Positions 21,801 to 33,803 of a DNA stretch of 64,000 nt are shown here, in pieces. The number at the start of each line of letters is the position of its first letter. Position 1 is the stretch's first letter. The DNA is from Hormiphora californensis (Eukaryota > Ctenophora > Tentaculata > Cydippida > Pleurobrachiidae), in contig CM035358.1 in NCBI GenBank assembly GCA_020137815.1, positions 7,174,733 to 7,238,732 on the forward strand, written 5' to 3'. The notes under the pieces were generated by a model. That model did no database searches. It was given only the letters and a program-made list of their open reading frames with translations, and was not told where the DNA came from. A program made the translations under genes and the position numbers.

Positions 21801-24800
21801 TGAGATAAGCTGTACAGAGTTTTTTTTGTGAAAGCCGTCATTTTAGAAATAAATAAATTCCCTGTATCTTAAAAACGGCTGATCGTAGAGACCTGAGACT
21901 ATGCTTAAACGATTCAGAAGGTCCGATTTTGGGGGGGTCTTCTGAGAGACATTTTGCTCCTACTTCAACCGTTTTTGCTGTAATTGCGAAAAACAAATTC
22001 TATGAAAAGGGCAAAAGCTAAACTCCAATATCCTGTAATTAGGGAATTTTGGCTAAGAAAGGACCGAAACTATGGAAAAATGTGTAACAATCTAATTCCT
22101 TCACTATTTGGTCCATATGGGTCCCTATAATCACCAAAAACAAAATCACAAAAAATCCACGATGGCGAAGATGGATTTTTGTTTTTCGCAATTACAGCAA
22201 AAACGGTTGAAGTAGGAGCAAAATGTCTCTCAGAAGACCCCCCCAAAATCGGACCTTCTGAATCGTTTAAGCATAGTCTCAGGTCTCTACGATCAGCCGT
22301 TTTTGAGATACAGGGAATTTATTTATTTCTGAAATGACGGCTTTCACAAAAAAACTCTGTACAGCTTATCTCAAATAAGGACACGCCCAAAATTTATGGC
22401 CACTTAGATAATCGTTAGACGCAACTTTTCACCAATTTACAGCTTTCACATGTTTTCGGAACTTTGCCAAATAGGGCGTTAAAGTGGAAAAAAAGAAATC
22501 CATCTCAGGACCGGAAATCAGCTCGGATTGCAAAAAAAATTTTTGTGGTTATTCACCTTCATGTCCTCTTCAAATCCCCAAATTTTCATGCTCCTATTTT
22601 TAAAAAAAAATTTTTGAGATGCCAAAAACGTATTTACAGGACATTTTTTAAACAGCTGTAGCAAAAATATGAATTCGACTTAAGGGCTAAAATTGCATAT
22701 TTGAGGTCTCCTTGGTATGGCCTACAACCCTACGGTGAGAGATTTCCCTGCACTCGAAAAAAAATTTTGGTTAGCGTACCCTTAATCTTTACATGAAAGG
22801 GCAGTCTTTGTCTTGCTAGACCCTGTTTCCCAAGACAGGTTTTAATTATGAGACAAGCTATAGTGGTTCTCCCCCTAAGTGTTATGACCACATGACCACA
22901 TGATACTCTAGCTCACAGCTGCTTTATATTTACCCGATGCTATCAATGAGTTCCTCTTGTTTCGCTAGGATTTCATCATCACTCATTTTACAGAGCTGCT
23001 TCGTTGTTTCCTTCCACCTGCAAGTTAATAGGGCTGGTTACCATAGCAACAGGTATAAGGGTCATGGTTACCATAGTAACAAGTATAAGGTACATGGTTA
23101 CCATAGTAACAAGTATAAGGGTCATGGTTACCATAGCAACAAGTATAAGGGTCATGGTTACCATAGCAACAAGTATAAGGGTCATGGTTACCATAGCAAC
23201 AAGTATAAGGGTCATGGTTACCATAGCAACAAGTATAAGGTACATGGTTACCATAGCAACAAGTATAAGGGTCATGGTTACCATAGTAACAAGTATAAGG
23301 GTCATGGTTACCATGGTTACCACACTTTACTACCTCCTGGCTCCTACTAATGGCCTGTTATACAAGTGGACATGACCCGCTCCCGTCATTACCAGTGGTA
23401 ATACATACCACGTGTTGTGGTGATTTTAGAATTGTTTCTAAACTGGAAAACCATTATAATCGTATGAACTATAATAGTAGTAATTAAGGGGCATGAATTT
23501 ACTTGGGCATGAACATATCCATTGCAGTTTTGGCTGAGAAGTGTAGAGCTTTATGTTCCGTCTTGCTAAGTACCATCCCCGGCCTCCTACTTCTCTTTCT
23601 CGTTTTACCAGCCTTGGTAGGTTCAGTCCTGTAATCTAAACATGTTTGTGTGAGAGCGGAATACATTGTCATGGTTACCATGGTTACCACACCTTGGTAG
23701 GTTCAGTCCTGTAATCTAAACATGTGAGAGCGGAATACATTGTCATGGTTACCATGGTTACCACACCTTGGTAGGTTCAGTCCTGTAATCTAAACATGTT
23801 TGTGTGAGAGCGGAATACATTGTCATGGTTACCATGGTTACCACACCTTGGTAGGTTCAGTCCTGTAATCTAAACATGTGAGAGCGGAATACATTGTCAT
23901 GGTTACCATGGTTACCACACCTTGGTAGGTTCAGTCCTGTAATCTAAACATGTTTGTGTGAGAGCGGAATACAGATCTGTCTGATCAAGGATGTCTGAAT
24001 GGACCCGCCGGATAAGGGGTCAGGAAACTGCTCCCGCACATGCAATTTATGCTGGGCGCGCAACGGATGAATTATACGTACCAGTGTTTTACCTTTGAAT
24101 GTACTAGTACAATAAGTTACCGGTATTAATTACCTTTGAATGTACTATTATTATAAGTTACCAGTCTTTTACCTTTGAATGCCAGATATGATTCCATGTT
24201 GAGGACAGTTCCCAAGTTAGCCTCAGGATCAGTGTTTTTCAAAGAATCTGATGCTAGTTTCAGCCTCTTCATGTAGGTCCCTCCCATACCAGCTCTCTTC
24301 TTAGCAACAACCTGAATTGGAATAGATAAAGATAGGACATTTCATTATCAATACCTTCGAATGATGCTAGACACTCTGAATAACTAACTGACAATTTCAC
24401 TAACTAATTGTTGAGCACATTAGCAGGAGATACATAAGAAGTCCTAGCCTACTAGAAGTCCTAGTCCGTCCAATTACGAGTAGTATGACTTCATGATATA
24501 GCAGATGACATACATTTAAACACTGCATTCGGAAGATTCATTGAAGTTTGAACACGCGTCTAGACTCTAGACAGGATGATCAGATACCACATACAGCAGC
24601 GTACTACAGAACACACACAAAAAGGGAATTAATTGCGTTCTACTACCGACTGTGTTTTACACATGTTTCAATAAAGAAAGGTCCTCTCTCACATCTTGGG
24701 ACCACTTGTTATGTCTAGCTAGGCAAGGGACCACCAGGTACGGGCCATTGTAGAGAGAGTGAAAATAACAACTTCACGTGCAAAATAACAGCGCCATTTT

Positions 24801-24861
24801 AAAACTACCCCCTTTTTTACACATGTGGTAGACCCCTTTCAGGGACCCTACATATACGATC

Positions 24862-24893
<32 letters not shown>

Positions 24894-27800
24894 CTTCCTC
24901 TGTGCGGCATATTCCCCTTTCTTGGTAATAGACCATCTCTGTTGGTGTTACACTAGAAAGTAACAGCTCTCAACGCTGACCCTTGTTTGACCCCAGTTTT
25001 TCTCAACCGGCACTGTCTGACTCACTTAATCACTAGTGTATGTTAACAATCTCGATAACATGCAGAGCAGTTTTGTCAAACAAAGTTAATGTCGTGGTTT
25101 CGGGCACGGCCTCTAGACTGCGCCGTAGGGCACCTGTGATAGGTTTCAGACAGACTGACGAACTGGAGGGGGTAGCAAACAGGGAAGGGTACCCCGCCTA
25201 GCCAAGATCCTCTGGCCCTGGAGCGAGATCTCGGTAGGAGGGAAAAGTGAATGATAGGGGGTTGGGGAGGGGAGGGGATGGAACTAAGGGAGGGGAAGAG
25301 GTTGTGCTAGTTCCCGGTTGTTAGACATTTATAAACAATCTTATGTCTATATTGTCCTACAACCCGGAACTGATGCAGGGATAAAACAGGGGTAAAATGA
25401 TATTGAGTGAGATTGATCGTGAGGGCAAAGGTTAATACTATGGCATGGGTTGAGTGCGTGATGCCGCTAGGTCCAAATTTTACATGAGATACTGTTCTAG
25501 TGAATGGGTAGGAAGATTCAGATTCGCCCAATCGCTAGCCAGCCAATCGATACTCGATAGCCAACCGCCCAACCAGGTGATAAAGTGGTATGTTGGTGTA
25601 CCGTGTATTCCAATCCACGCGGGAAGGGGCGGGAACTTCCCACTCCCCTCCGGGTAGATTAGAATGTACCCATGTGCGAGAGCTGAGAGAGAGTGAAAGA
25701 GAGAAGGCAAGAGACGGAAGAGGGCTGAGAGGCCAAGAAGGGGATAGTAATTACAAAATAATATAAACAAGAACTGGAAATACTGCCAAAGTGTAAATAC
25801 AAGAGATTGAGGCCTGGGAAATCCCCGGGGTCCAACAGAGAGAGAAGAGAGAGAGAGAGAGAAAGGAAAAGAGAGAGAGAAGAAGAGGGGAAGAGAAGGA
25901 AAAGAGAGGGGAGGAGAAGAGAAGAGAAGAGGAGAGAGGAGCTAATTCAATTTTCTTCTCTATTACTCGCAGATCGCCCTTTCATAAGTATAGATCTCTT
26001 CTATCTCTCTCTCCTCTCCTCTATCCTCCTCTTATCTCTCTCTGCTCTCTCTCTCTCTCGGGTCTCCCCTCTCTCTCTCTCTCTCTCCTCCTCTTCTCTC
26101 GCTCTTCTCTCCTCTCCTCTTCCCTTTTCCTCTACTCTTTTTTCCCCCTCCCCCTTTTCACTGAAACTTGGGAATGACTTTGCTTTTTGGAGCTTTAATT
26201 ACTTTTATTAAGTCCTTCAAATACTTTGGTGAAATTAGCGAGTGAACTCACCTCCTTATCGACATGCCCTGCAAATGAACTCCCTAGCAATAAGGGGTGT
26301 TAAGATATGTGATTATTATCGGTTTTCATGTCTTACCCTTGGTCGACCTGATTGGAATGGTATGGCTGATTTGTGTACCAGTACAGGACCTGGGCGAGAG
26401 AGCGGCGACAAACAATCACGCCGAACCCACAAACTAAGAAGCAAACCCATCCAATCCCTGCTATACACTACAGAACTAAGAACAAGGACCACCCACCCCT
26501 TCTCCCTTATTAGGGAGAACAAAACAGCCCTGATACGGGCAACACAAGCGGACCTATAAAAAACTAGGGGATCAGAAACCCTAGAACCGCACCCTCTCAT
26601 CCCACAGAAAACTCTGCCAGGTCCTGAAATGAGTGCATGGTCTTACCCTTCCTTGAGCAGAAAACGTGCCCTGAAACATGTTGCCTAGAAAAGCTAGAAC
26701 TAGGTATTAATAACAATACCGAGCCGGCTCTACAAAAACCCGCTGGGAAGTGTGACCGCCCTCCTACATCATATACCACCACACACCAGCACAAGAAGGC
26801 TAGGGTCATCCGGAAATAAAGCTTTGATATTAGGGTACTACTAGGTTCTCAACCGGGTGGGGGGGGGTCAACCAGTAGTGGATAATAATATGAATGATAA
26901 TAGTAATACAATGCAACATGACACAAAACGTATAACCAAAATGAGGGACAGCATACATGACGAAACCTAGAGAGACAAACATGACAATAATCAGCAGACT
27001 GACAACAACGTGACAAGTTTATCTGTTTTGATGCGATGGTTGCTTGTAGATCGATTTTGCCAGCTTTACAGGAGGTTGGGTTGGTGTCCTCGTTGAAATA
27101 CACACACACACTTTTCTCTCACACTATGTAATGTGTGATACTCTCTCAAATGTAAACAAATTTCAATAAAGGGGGTAGAGGTCCTTCCCGTGCAACGTAA
27201 CAAAAAGTGGCAGTGAAAAGTATACGATCACTTGTCAGCTGAATTAAACTATTACAGTTGCAGTAGTACATTAGTATAATTACCCTAATTAATTAGTTAT
27301 TACCCTTCTGCGTCGCTTCCTCAGTAGTCTATTCTCTGGTTTTGAGTCCCTCTTCTCAGGATCCCCAGTTCCTCCTGTAAAGACTCGTTCCAACTTCCTT
27401 AGTCTCCTGTTGCTGTCTGTTTTGGATATCTTGGCCAGATATCGCTCTTGTTTCTTCTCGTACAGCTGGACAGGAAATATGTTGTAATTTTATTAAGCTG
27501 CTTCCGTTGGTGAATTTGTTTTCTCTTTCAAGATCACATAGCTTAGCGAACCTAGCTGTCAGAGCATTGGCCTGACTTATATGAGATAGGCAAACCTGAT
27601 ATTCAGTCATAGCAAGACGTTCCATGCTATCAATTACCTGATATTCAGTCATAGCAAGACGTTCCATGCTATCAATTACCTGATATTCAGTCATAGCAAG
27701 ACGTTCCATGCTATCAATTACCTGATATTCAGTCATAGCAAGACGTTCCATGCTATCAATTACCTGATATTCAGTCATAGCAAGACGTTCCATGCTATCA

Positions 27801-30800
27801 ATTACCTGATATTCAGTCATAGCAAGACGTTCCATGCTATCAATTACCTGATATTCAGTCATAGCAAGACGTTCCATGCTATCAATTACCTGATATTCAG
27901 TCATAGCAAGACGTTCCATGCTATCAATTACCTGATATTCAGTCATAGCAAGACGTTCCATGCTATCAATTACCTGATATTCAGTCATAGCAAGACGTTC
28001 CATGCTATCAATTACCTGATATTCAGTCATAGCAAGACGTTCCATGCTATCAATTACCTGATATTCAGTCATAGCAAGACGTTCCATGCTATCAATTACC
28101 TGATATTCAGTCATAGCAAGACGTTCCATGCTATCAATTACCTGATATTCAGTCATAGCAAGACGTTCCATGCTATCAATTACCTGATATTCAGTCATAG
28201 CAAGACGTTCCATGCTATCAATTACCTGATATTCAGTCATAGCAAGACGTTCCATGCTATCAATTACCTGATATTCAGTCATAGCAAGACGTTCCATGCT
28301 ATCAATTACCTGATATTCAGTCATAGCAAGACGTTCCATGCTATCAATTACCTGATATTCAGTCATAGCAATTCCTGATATTCAGTCATAGCAAGGACGT
28401 TCCATGCTATCAATTACCTGATATTCAGTCCATAGCAAGACGTTCCATGCTATCAATTACCTGATATTCAGTCATAGCAAGACGTTCCATGCTATCAATT
28501 ACCTGATATTCAGTCATAGCAAGACGTTCCATGCTATCAATTACCTGATATTCAGTCATAGCAAGACGTTCCATGCTATCAATTACCTGATATTCAGTCA
28601 TAGCAAGACGTTCCATGCTATCAATTACCTGATATTCAGTCATAGCAAGACGTTCCATGCTATCAATTACCTGATATTCAGTCATAGCAAGACGTTCCAT
28701 GCTATCAATTACCTGATATTCAGTCATAGCAAGACGTTCCATGCTATCAATTACCTGATATTCAGTCATAGCAAGACGTTCCATGCTATCAATTACCTGA
28801 TATTCAGTCATAGCAAGACGTTCCATGCTATCAATTACCTGATATTCAGTCATAGCAAGACGTTCCATGCTATCAATTACCTGATATTCAGTCATAGCAA
28901 GACGTTCCATGCTATCAATTACCTGATATTCAGTCATAGCAAGACGTTCCATGCTATCAATTACCTGATATTCAGTCATAGCAAGACGTTCCATGCTATC
29001 AATTACCTGATATTCAGTCATAGCAAGACGTTCCATGCTATCAATTACCTGATATTCAGTCATAGCAAGACGTTCCATGCTATCAATTACCTGATATTCA
29101 GTCATAGCAAGACGTTCCATGCTATCAATTACCTGATATTCAGTCATAGCAAGACGTTCCATGCTATCAATTACCTGATATTCAGTCATAGCAAGACGTT
29201 CCATGCTATCAATTACCTGATATTCAGTCATAGCAAGACGTTCCATGCTATCAATTACCTGATATTCAGTCATAGCAAGACGTTCCATGCTATCAATTAC
29301 CTGATATTCAGTCATAGCAAGACGTTCCATGCTATCAATTACCTGATATTCAGTCATAGCAAGACGTTCCATGCTATCAATTACCTGATATTCAGTCATA
29401 GCAAGACGTTCCATGCTATCAATTACCTGATATTCAGTCATAGCAAGACGTTCCATGCTATCAATTACCTGATATTCAGTCATAGCAAGACGTTCCATGC
29501 TATCAATTACCTGATATTCAGTCATAGCAAGACGTTCCATGCTATCAATTACCTGATATTCAGTCATAGCAAGACGTTCCATGCTATCAATTACCTGATA
29601 TTCAGTCATAGCAAGACGTTCCATGCTATCAATTACCTGATATTCAGTCATAGCAAGACGTTCCATGCTATCAATTACCTGATATTCAGTCATAGCAAGA
29701 CGTTCCATGCTATCAATTACCTGATATTCAGTCATAGCAAGACGTTCCATGCTATCAATTACCTGATATTCAGTCATAGCAAGACGTTCCATGCTATCAA
29801 TTACCTGATATTCAGTCATAGCAAGACGTTCCATGCTATCAATTACCTGATATTCAGTCATAGCAAGACGTTCCATGCTATCAATTACCTGATATTCAGT
29901 CATAGCAAGACGTTCCATGCTATCAATTACCTGATATTCAGTCATAGCAAGACGTTCCATGCTATCAATTACCTGATATTCAGTCATAGCAAGACGTTCC
30001 ATGCTATCAATTACCTGATATTCAGTCATAGCAAGACGTTCCATGCTATCAATTACCTGATATTCAGTCATAGCAAGACGTTCCATGCTATCAATTACCT
30101 GATATTCAGTCATAGCAAGACGTTCCATGCTATCAATTACCTGATATTCAGTCATAGCAAGACGTTCCATGCTATCAATTACCTGATATTCAGTCATAGC
30201 AAGACGTTCCATGCTATCAATTACCTGATATTCAGTCATAGCAAGACGTTCCATGCTATCAATTACCTGATATTCAGTCATAGCAAGACGTTCCATGCTA
30301 TCAATTACCTGATATTCAGTCATAGCAAGACGTTCCATGCTATCAATTACCTGATATTCAGTCATAGCAAGACGTTCCATGCTATCAATTACCTGATATT
30401 CAGTCATAGCAAGACGTTCCATGCTATCAATTACCTGATATTCAGTCATAGCAAGACGTTCCATGCTATCAATTACCTGATATTCAGTCATAGCAAGACG
30501 TTCCATGCTATCAATTACCTGATATTCAGTCATAGCAAGACGTTCCATGCTATCAATTACCTGATATTCAGTCATAGCAAGACGTTCCATGCTATCAATT
30601 ACCTGATATTCAGTCATAGCAAGACGTTCCATGCTATCAATTACCTGATATTCAGTCATAGCAAGACGTTCCATGCTATCAATTACCTGATATTCAGTCA
30701 TAGCAAGACGTTCCATGCTATCAATTACCTGATATTCAGTCATAGCAAGACGTTCCATGCTATCAATTACCTGATATTCAGTCATAGCAAGACGTTCCAT

Positions 30801-31518
30801 GCTATCAATTACCTGGTATTCAGTCATAGCAAGACGTTCCATGCTATCAATTACCTGATATTCAGTCATAGCAAGACGTTCCATGCTATCAATTACCTGA
30901 TATTCAGTCATAGCAAGACGTTCCATGCTATCAATTACCTGATATTCAGTCATAGCAAGACGTTCCATGCTATCAATTACCTGATATTCAGTCATAGCAA
31001 GACGTTCCATGCTATCAATTACCTGGTATTCAGTCATAGCAAGACGTTCCATGCTATCAATTACCTGATATTCAGTCATAGCAAGACGTTCCATGCTATC
31101 AATTACCTGATATTCAGTCATAGCAAGACGTTCCATGCTATCAATTACCTGATATTCAGTCATAGCAAGACGTTCCATGCTATCAATTACCTGATATTCA
31201 GTCATAGCAAGACGTTCCATGCTATCAATTACCTGATATTCAGTCATAGCAAGACGTTCCATGCTATCAATTACCTGGTATTCAGTCATAGCAAGACGTT
31301 CCATGCTATCAATTACCTGATATTCAGTCATAGCAAGACGTTCCATGCTATCAATTTGACGAAATGCCTGGGCAAGTTGACTGTTCCCCATTAGCTGCAC
31401 TGTCCTTTTCAACTGAAACAATATCATGATCAGAGTTGTAATGATAGCGGGGGGTTGTAACAAGTTGTAGATTATCTTTATCACAATATACCTTGATGAA
31501 TCCTTTCAATGGAGACAT
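18853..31518 (-). CDS. Basic, helix-rich protein of unknown function, about 312 aa
   Basis: Nine exons in phase: 31518-31492 (ATG, MSPLKGFIK), 31412-31317, 27465-27304, 24311-24173, 23635-23503, 23017-22934, 19598-19519, 19274-19120 and, tentatively, 18915-18853 (stop TAA). Exon 2 ends SMERLAMTEYQ. Exon 3 is helical and basic (LYEKKQERYLAKIS; ends RKRRRR). Exon 4 starts VVAKKRAGMGGTYMKRLKLA. Exon 5 has a basic patch TRKRSRRPG. Exons 7 and 8 each contain GFRP. Basic clusters suggest a nuclear or RNA/DNA-linked role, but this is inference. If exon 8 is last, the protein ends EIFKV at a TGA just past 19120, so the C-terminus is uncertain. Introns are inflated by arrays: 42-bp at exon 2, 39-41-bp at exon 4, an acceptor array at exon 5, and palindromes in the intron before exon 7. 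Confidence 0.6.
19405..19510 (+). repeat. tRNA-like dispersed repeat (possible SINE remnant)
   Basis: Two copies of tcagagcattggcctg-like sequence (19408 and 19475); the second reads gaactgtggtcagagtattg and is followed by ctcagggttctac. This resembles tRNA A-box/B-box spacing. Other copies: about 6353 and 27556 (tcagagcattggcctgac in the same sense), and 42020 and 42090 (opposite sense). Confidence 0.4.
19714..21015. repeat. Large palindromic element A, TTAA-flanked
   Basis: Ends GGGTACACCTGGCG and CGCCAGGTGTACCC, each flanked by TTAA (19710-19713 and 21016-21019). The arms are near-identical reverse complements of about 600 bp around a centre near 20330-20410, so the same peptide frames appear on both strands. 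Related to elements B and C but with diverged outer parts. It lies in the intron before exon 7 of the gene at 18853-31518. The TTAA duplication recalls piggyBac insertion; no transposase is present. Confidence 0.85.
21022..21300. repeat. Palindrome between elements A and B
   Basis: The arms (ggttcagagaatcac... and ...gattctctgaatcc; core ccgatagttaataatag) are reverse complements of about 120 bp with a short centre near 21150. It is a different family from A and B. Confidence 0.8.
21393..22781. repeat. Large palindromic element B, TTAA-flanked
   Basis: Ends GGGTACGCTAACC and GGTTAGCGTACCC with TTAA at 21389-21392 and 22782-22785. The arms are about 600 bp, with a centre near 22020-22190 that is single-copy. 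Very close to element C at 60596-61935. Confidence 0.85.
23035..23312. repeat. 30-bp minisatellite in intron 5
   Basis: About nine units of ggttaccatagcaacaagta plus taagggtcat. The intron is otherwise short; the long frames in several phases arise because 30 is divisible by three. Confidence 0.95.
23616..23975 (-). repeat. Tandem copies of an intron end plus exon 5 start (acceptor array)
   Basis: Five units of about 73-83 bp. Each contains, on minus, the acceptor acatgtttag and the first about 23 nt of exon 5 (ATTACAGGACTGAACC), followed by ccaaggtgtggtaacc. The unit at 23616-23640 is the real exon boundary. Units alternate with and without a tttgtg insert. Confidence 0.9.
24065..24180 (-). 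repeat. Triplicated donor region of exon 4
   Basis: On minus, cattcaaaggtaa occurs three times at 39-41-bp spacing (24180, about 24140, about 24099). The first is the true exon end AAAG|GTAAAA; the next two repeat exon end plus donor inside the intron. Confidence 0.85.
24312..27303. other. Intron 3 of the 312-aa gene, mostly low complexity
   Basis: Holds a poly-T run (24868-24893), GA-rich tracts at 25681-25730 and 25835-25940 and a CT-rich tract at 25995-26160. No exon in phase with its neighbours was seen. Open frames at 26242-26820 have no support. Confidence 0.45.
27587..31358 (-). repeat. 42-bp minisatellite, about 89 units, starting at exon 2 donor
   Basis: On minus the unit encodes VIDSMERLAMTEYQ in an open frame; the true exon 2 ends SMERLAMTEYQ|GTAATT. 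So each unit copies the exon end plus a GTAATT donor. Units are almost identical; a few have one substitution (ctggtattc near 30812, 31022, 31275). Regularity breaks once at 28366-28434. After the last unit the sequence continues GTTTGCC, still a possible donor. Confidence 0.95.
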
Positions 31519-32115
31519 GGCGATGGTGTTTCTATAGGTTTTGAAGTGATCAGCGGAGTGCGGTCCACCACAATAAACGCTTTGAAAACTTGTCATGTTA
31601 TCAGTCAACACCATGGCAACCGAATGTCGCTATGTAGCAAGTACTGGTACTGACAGAGTTGATAAGCTGTCTTTGGTGCTGGGTACTAATCAATATCTTG
31701 ATACCTATAAAATAAGAATACAAATTACAAAGATTCAAGATTCACGTAACAACAATTCAAGATTCTCTCAGCAACTCCCCACGTGTAACTCAGCTGTTGA
31801 TTTCCTCTTGGGATTACTACCGTAACTAAGTCAATAAATTTACCTGTAAATCTTCAATCCATTATCTTTCAGCCTCCGTGATTTCCAATTCAATTTTATA
31901 TGGAACACATTCTATATGAAATACTTAATAGGGGGGAATGGCCAAATTCAAATGATTAATTGATGAAAATCCCACTGAAATCAGCGTGCACCAGTGTAAC
32001 TATTAATCATATCATGGTGTAGCTGTTATACTGTTATGTCCACGGCCCTCCTTTACATTTGTAAACAGAGTCTAGCTAGGCAAAGCTACACGCGTGTAGG
32101 TTGTCTAGTGATATA
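31519..32115. other. Upstream region of the 312-aa gene
   Basis: 5' flank of the minus-strand gene starting at 31518. No clear promoter motif seen; open frames on + have no support. Confidence 0.3.
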
Positions 32116-33803
32116 GGGTATACCGGGGTAATTTGGACGGTGGGGCAATGTGGTCACAGGACGGGGCAATGTGGACTAGTGATTTATATGGGACTTTCAA
32201 ATTGTGGTGTTTAGTGTGAAATAACGAAAAATGACGACTTTAAAGTTTAACTTTATTTCGGTAAACTTAATTATGATAATTATTTAAATTATGGGTCAGA
32301 ATTGCACAATATGATATTTTTCTATCCAGTTTCATCATCCAAATGACATTAGCTTTCGAATTAATTAGCTAATTAGCATTTTAATGAAGCGGGGCAATTC
32401 GGACAATTTGGGGCAATTCGGACGAAAAAATCGGGGGCAATTCGGTCATAAACCAGATTGCCCCATGGGGCAATTTGGACTAGACCAAATTGCCCCGTGG
32501 GGCAAATTGGTTAAGACAAATTGGCCTCATGGCGCCATTATACTCGTTTCTATGGAAACGATAGACAACCTACTTTCATAGTTATCCTATTCAATCAATA
32601 TAGATGGCTAAAACTAATTAAATATACCAAAAAATAGAAAAAAGGCGCATGTTACAACCAATTCTCTGCTTGCCAAGGTCACAAGTCAATCCAAGGTGTG
32701 GCATTCGACAAACCAACTTAATGGGGTGCTCCAGAATATCTAGGACTGGTGCTTTGATAACCAAAAGTAGTGTTTTATCATGATAATCATCCTTATGCAG
32801 CTGATAAAACTGAATAAAGGGATAAATTACAGGCTAAATTAGAGCAATAGGCATACATTTGATAACCAAAGCCACTGATTTGCTAGTCATGGCTGGTAAC
32901 TGAGGGCAGTCTGATGTCTCATTGTGATTCACAATCATGTTTAAACAATCGATAGTCTAATAATACGGATGTATTGGGTGAATTTGGAGCAAGAAAATAG
33001 TACATTACTGCAAACTCGTCGGTTGCTATGGTAACAAACTCCGTTGCTATAGCAACCCCAGGGAATTGCATTGAGTGGGAATCAGCCACGAACATGATTT
33101 ATTAGACTGGATCCCCATAATAGAAATTTCTGGCCTTGGAAGCACCTGAAAACACAGACACGGCCATTCCTTTGAAAACCGTAGCTTTATTTGTGGCTTT
33201 TTGATCTTTGATGTCGATTTTCTCAAAAACCCTATTCGGGATTAGATTAAATCTTTTTCTGATCGACTAGGCTAATCCTGAGCTTTCGAAAATGCACCCT
33301 ATTGATATAGATTTGATGAACACTTAATTTTTTGGTTAATTAGGCTAATTACTACTTAATTAACCAATTTTGAAAAAAGTAATAGCACGGGATACTAAAT
33401 TACTAGATGACTGAAAAGTTTGAAATCGATATCTCAATAACTGTGGCTACAATCTAAGTTTGTCCGAATAGCCCCAACCTCGGTCTGATTTACATTGCAG
33501 ATTTACAGCTGGGGCAATGTGGTGTGTCGCGGTCACGTGATTGAATGCGCGCATTGTGATTGGTGTAGAGGGCCACTAGTCCACATTGCCCCGTGTCTCG
33601 CGATCGAAAATATTCCGACTTACCTTCATTAACAAGGTTAATTAGCTATCTAAAAGTTATGCTTTCGGTGTAAATTTGTTCTGAGGCTCTAGATAAAGGT
33701 TCAGTTGCACAAATTGAGTAGCTAACTAATTGATTAAGTAAATAAATGGCTCTTGAAAAACCAGTTGAATGCAAAAAGTGGTCCAAATTACCCCGGTATA
33801 CCC
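32116..33803. mobile_element. 1.69-kb element with terminal inverted repeats and TA flanks
   Basis: Left GGGTATACCGGGGTAATTTG and right CAAATTACCCCGGTATACCC are perfect inverted ends, each bordered by TA (32114-32115, 33804-33805). Internally, ggggcaatttgg and ggggcaatgtgg are repeated many times in both orientations near both ends (32140-32180, 32387-32530, 33505-33595). No transposase frame is visible, so it is non-autonomous; TA duplication suggests a Tc1/mariner-like mover. Confidence 0.8.

Noticed and set aside
19925-22661. Open frames repeated on both strands (for example MPNRALKWKK)
   Set aside because: They are mirror copies within the arms of palindromes A, B and C, with no protein-family signal.
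22937-23375. Open frames of YHSNKYKGHG and MVTIATSIRV repeats
   Set aside because: All frames of the 30-bp minisatellite are open; the only real exon there is 22934-23017 on minus.
25307-26809. Several short frames around 25.3-26.8 kb
   Set aside because: No splice sites in phase with the surrounding gene; they sit in its intron among GA/CT tracts.
27587-31358. CRISPR array
   Set aside because: Units are contiguous with no spacers, and the genome is eukaryotic.
28425-31484. A 1019-residue open frame of VIDSMERLAMTEYQ repeats as a giant repeat protein
   Set aside because: The frame arises because the unit is 42 nt. The exon 2 donor lies at its first repeat, exon 3 is in phase only if the array is spliced out, and the frame breaks at 28366-28434.
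31595-31825. A + strand gene divergent from the 312-aa gene
   Set aside because: The frame overlaps the minus-strand gene start and lacks splice or composition support.
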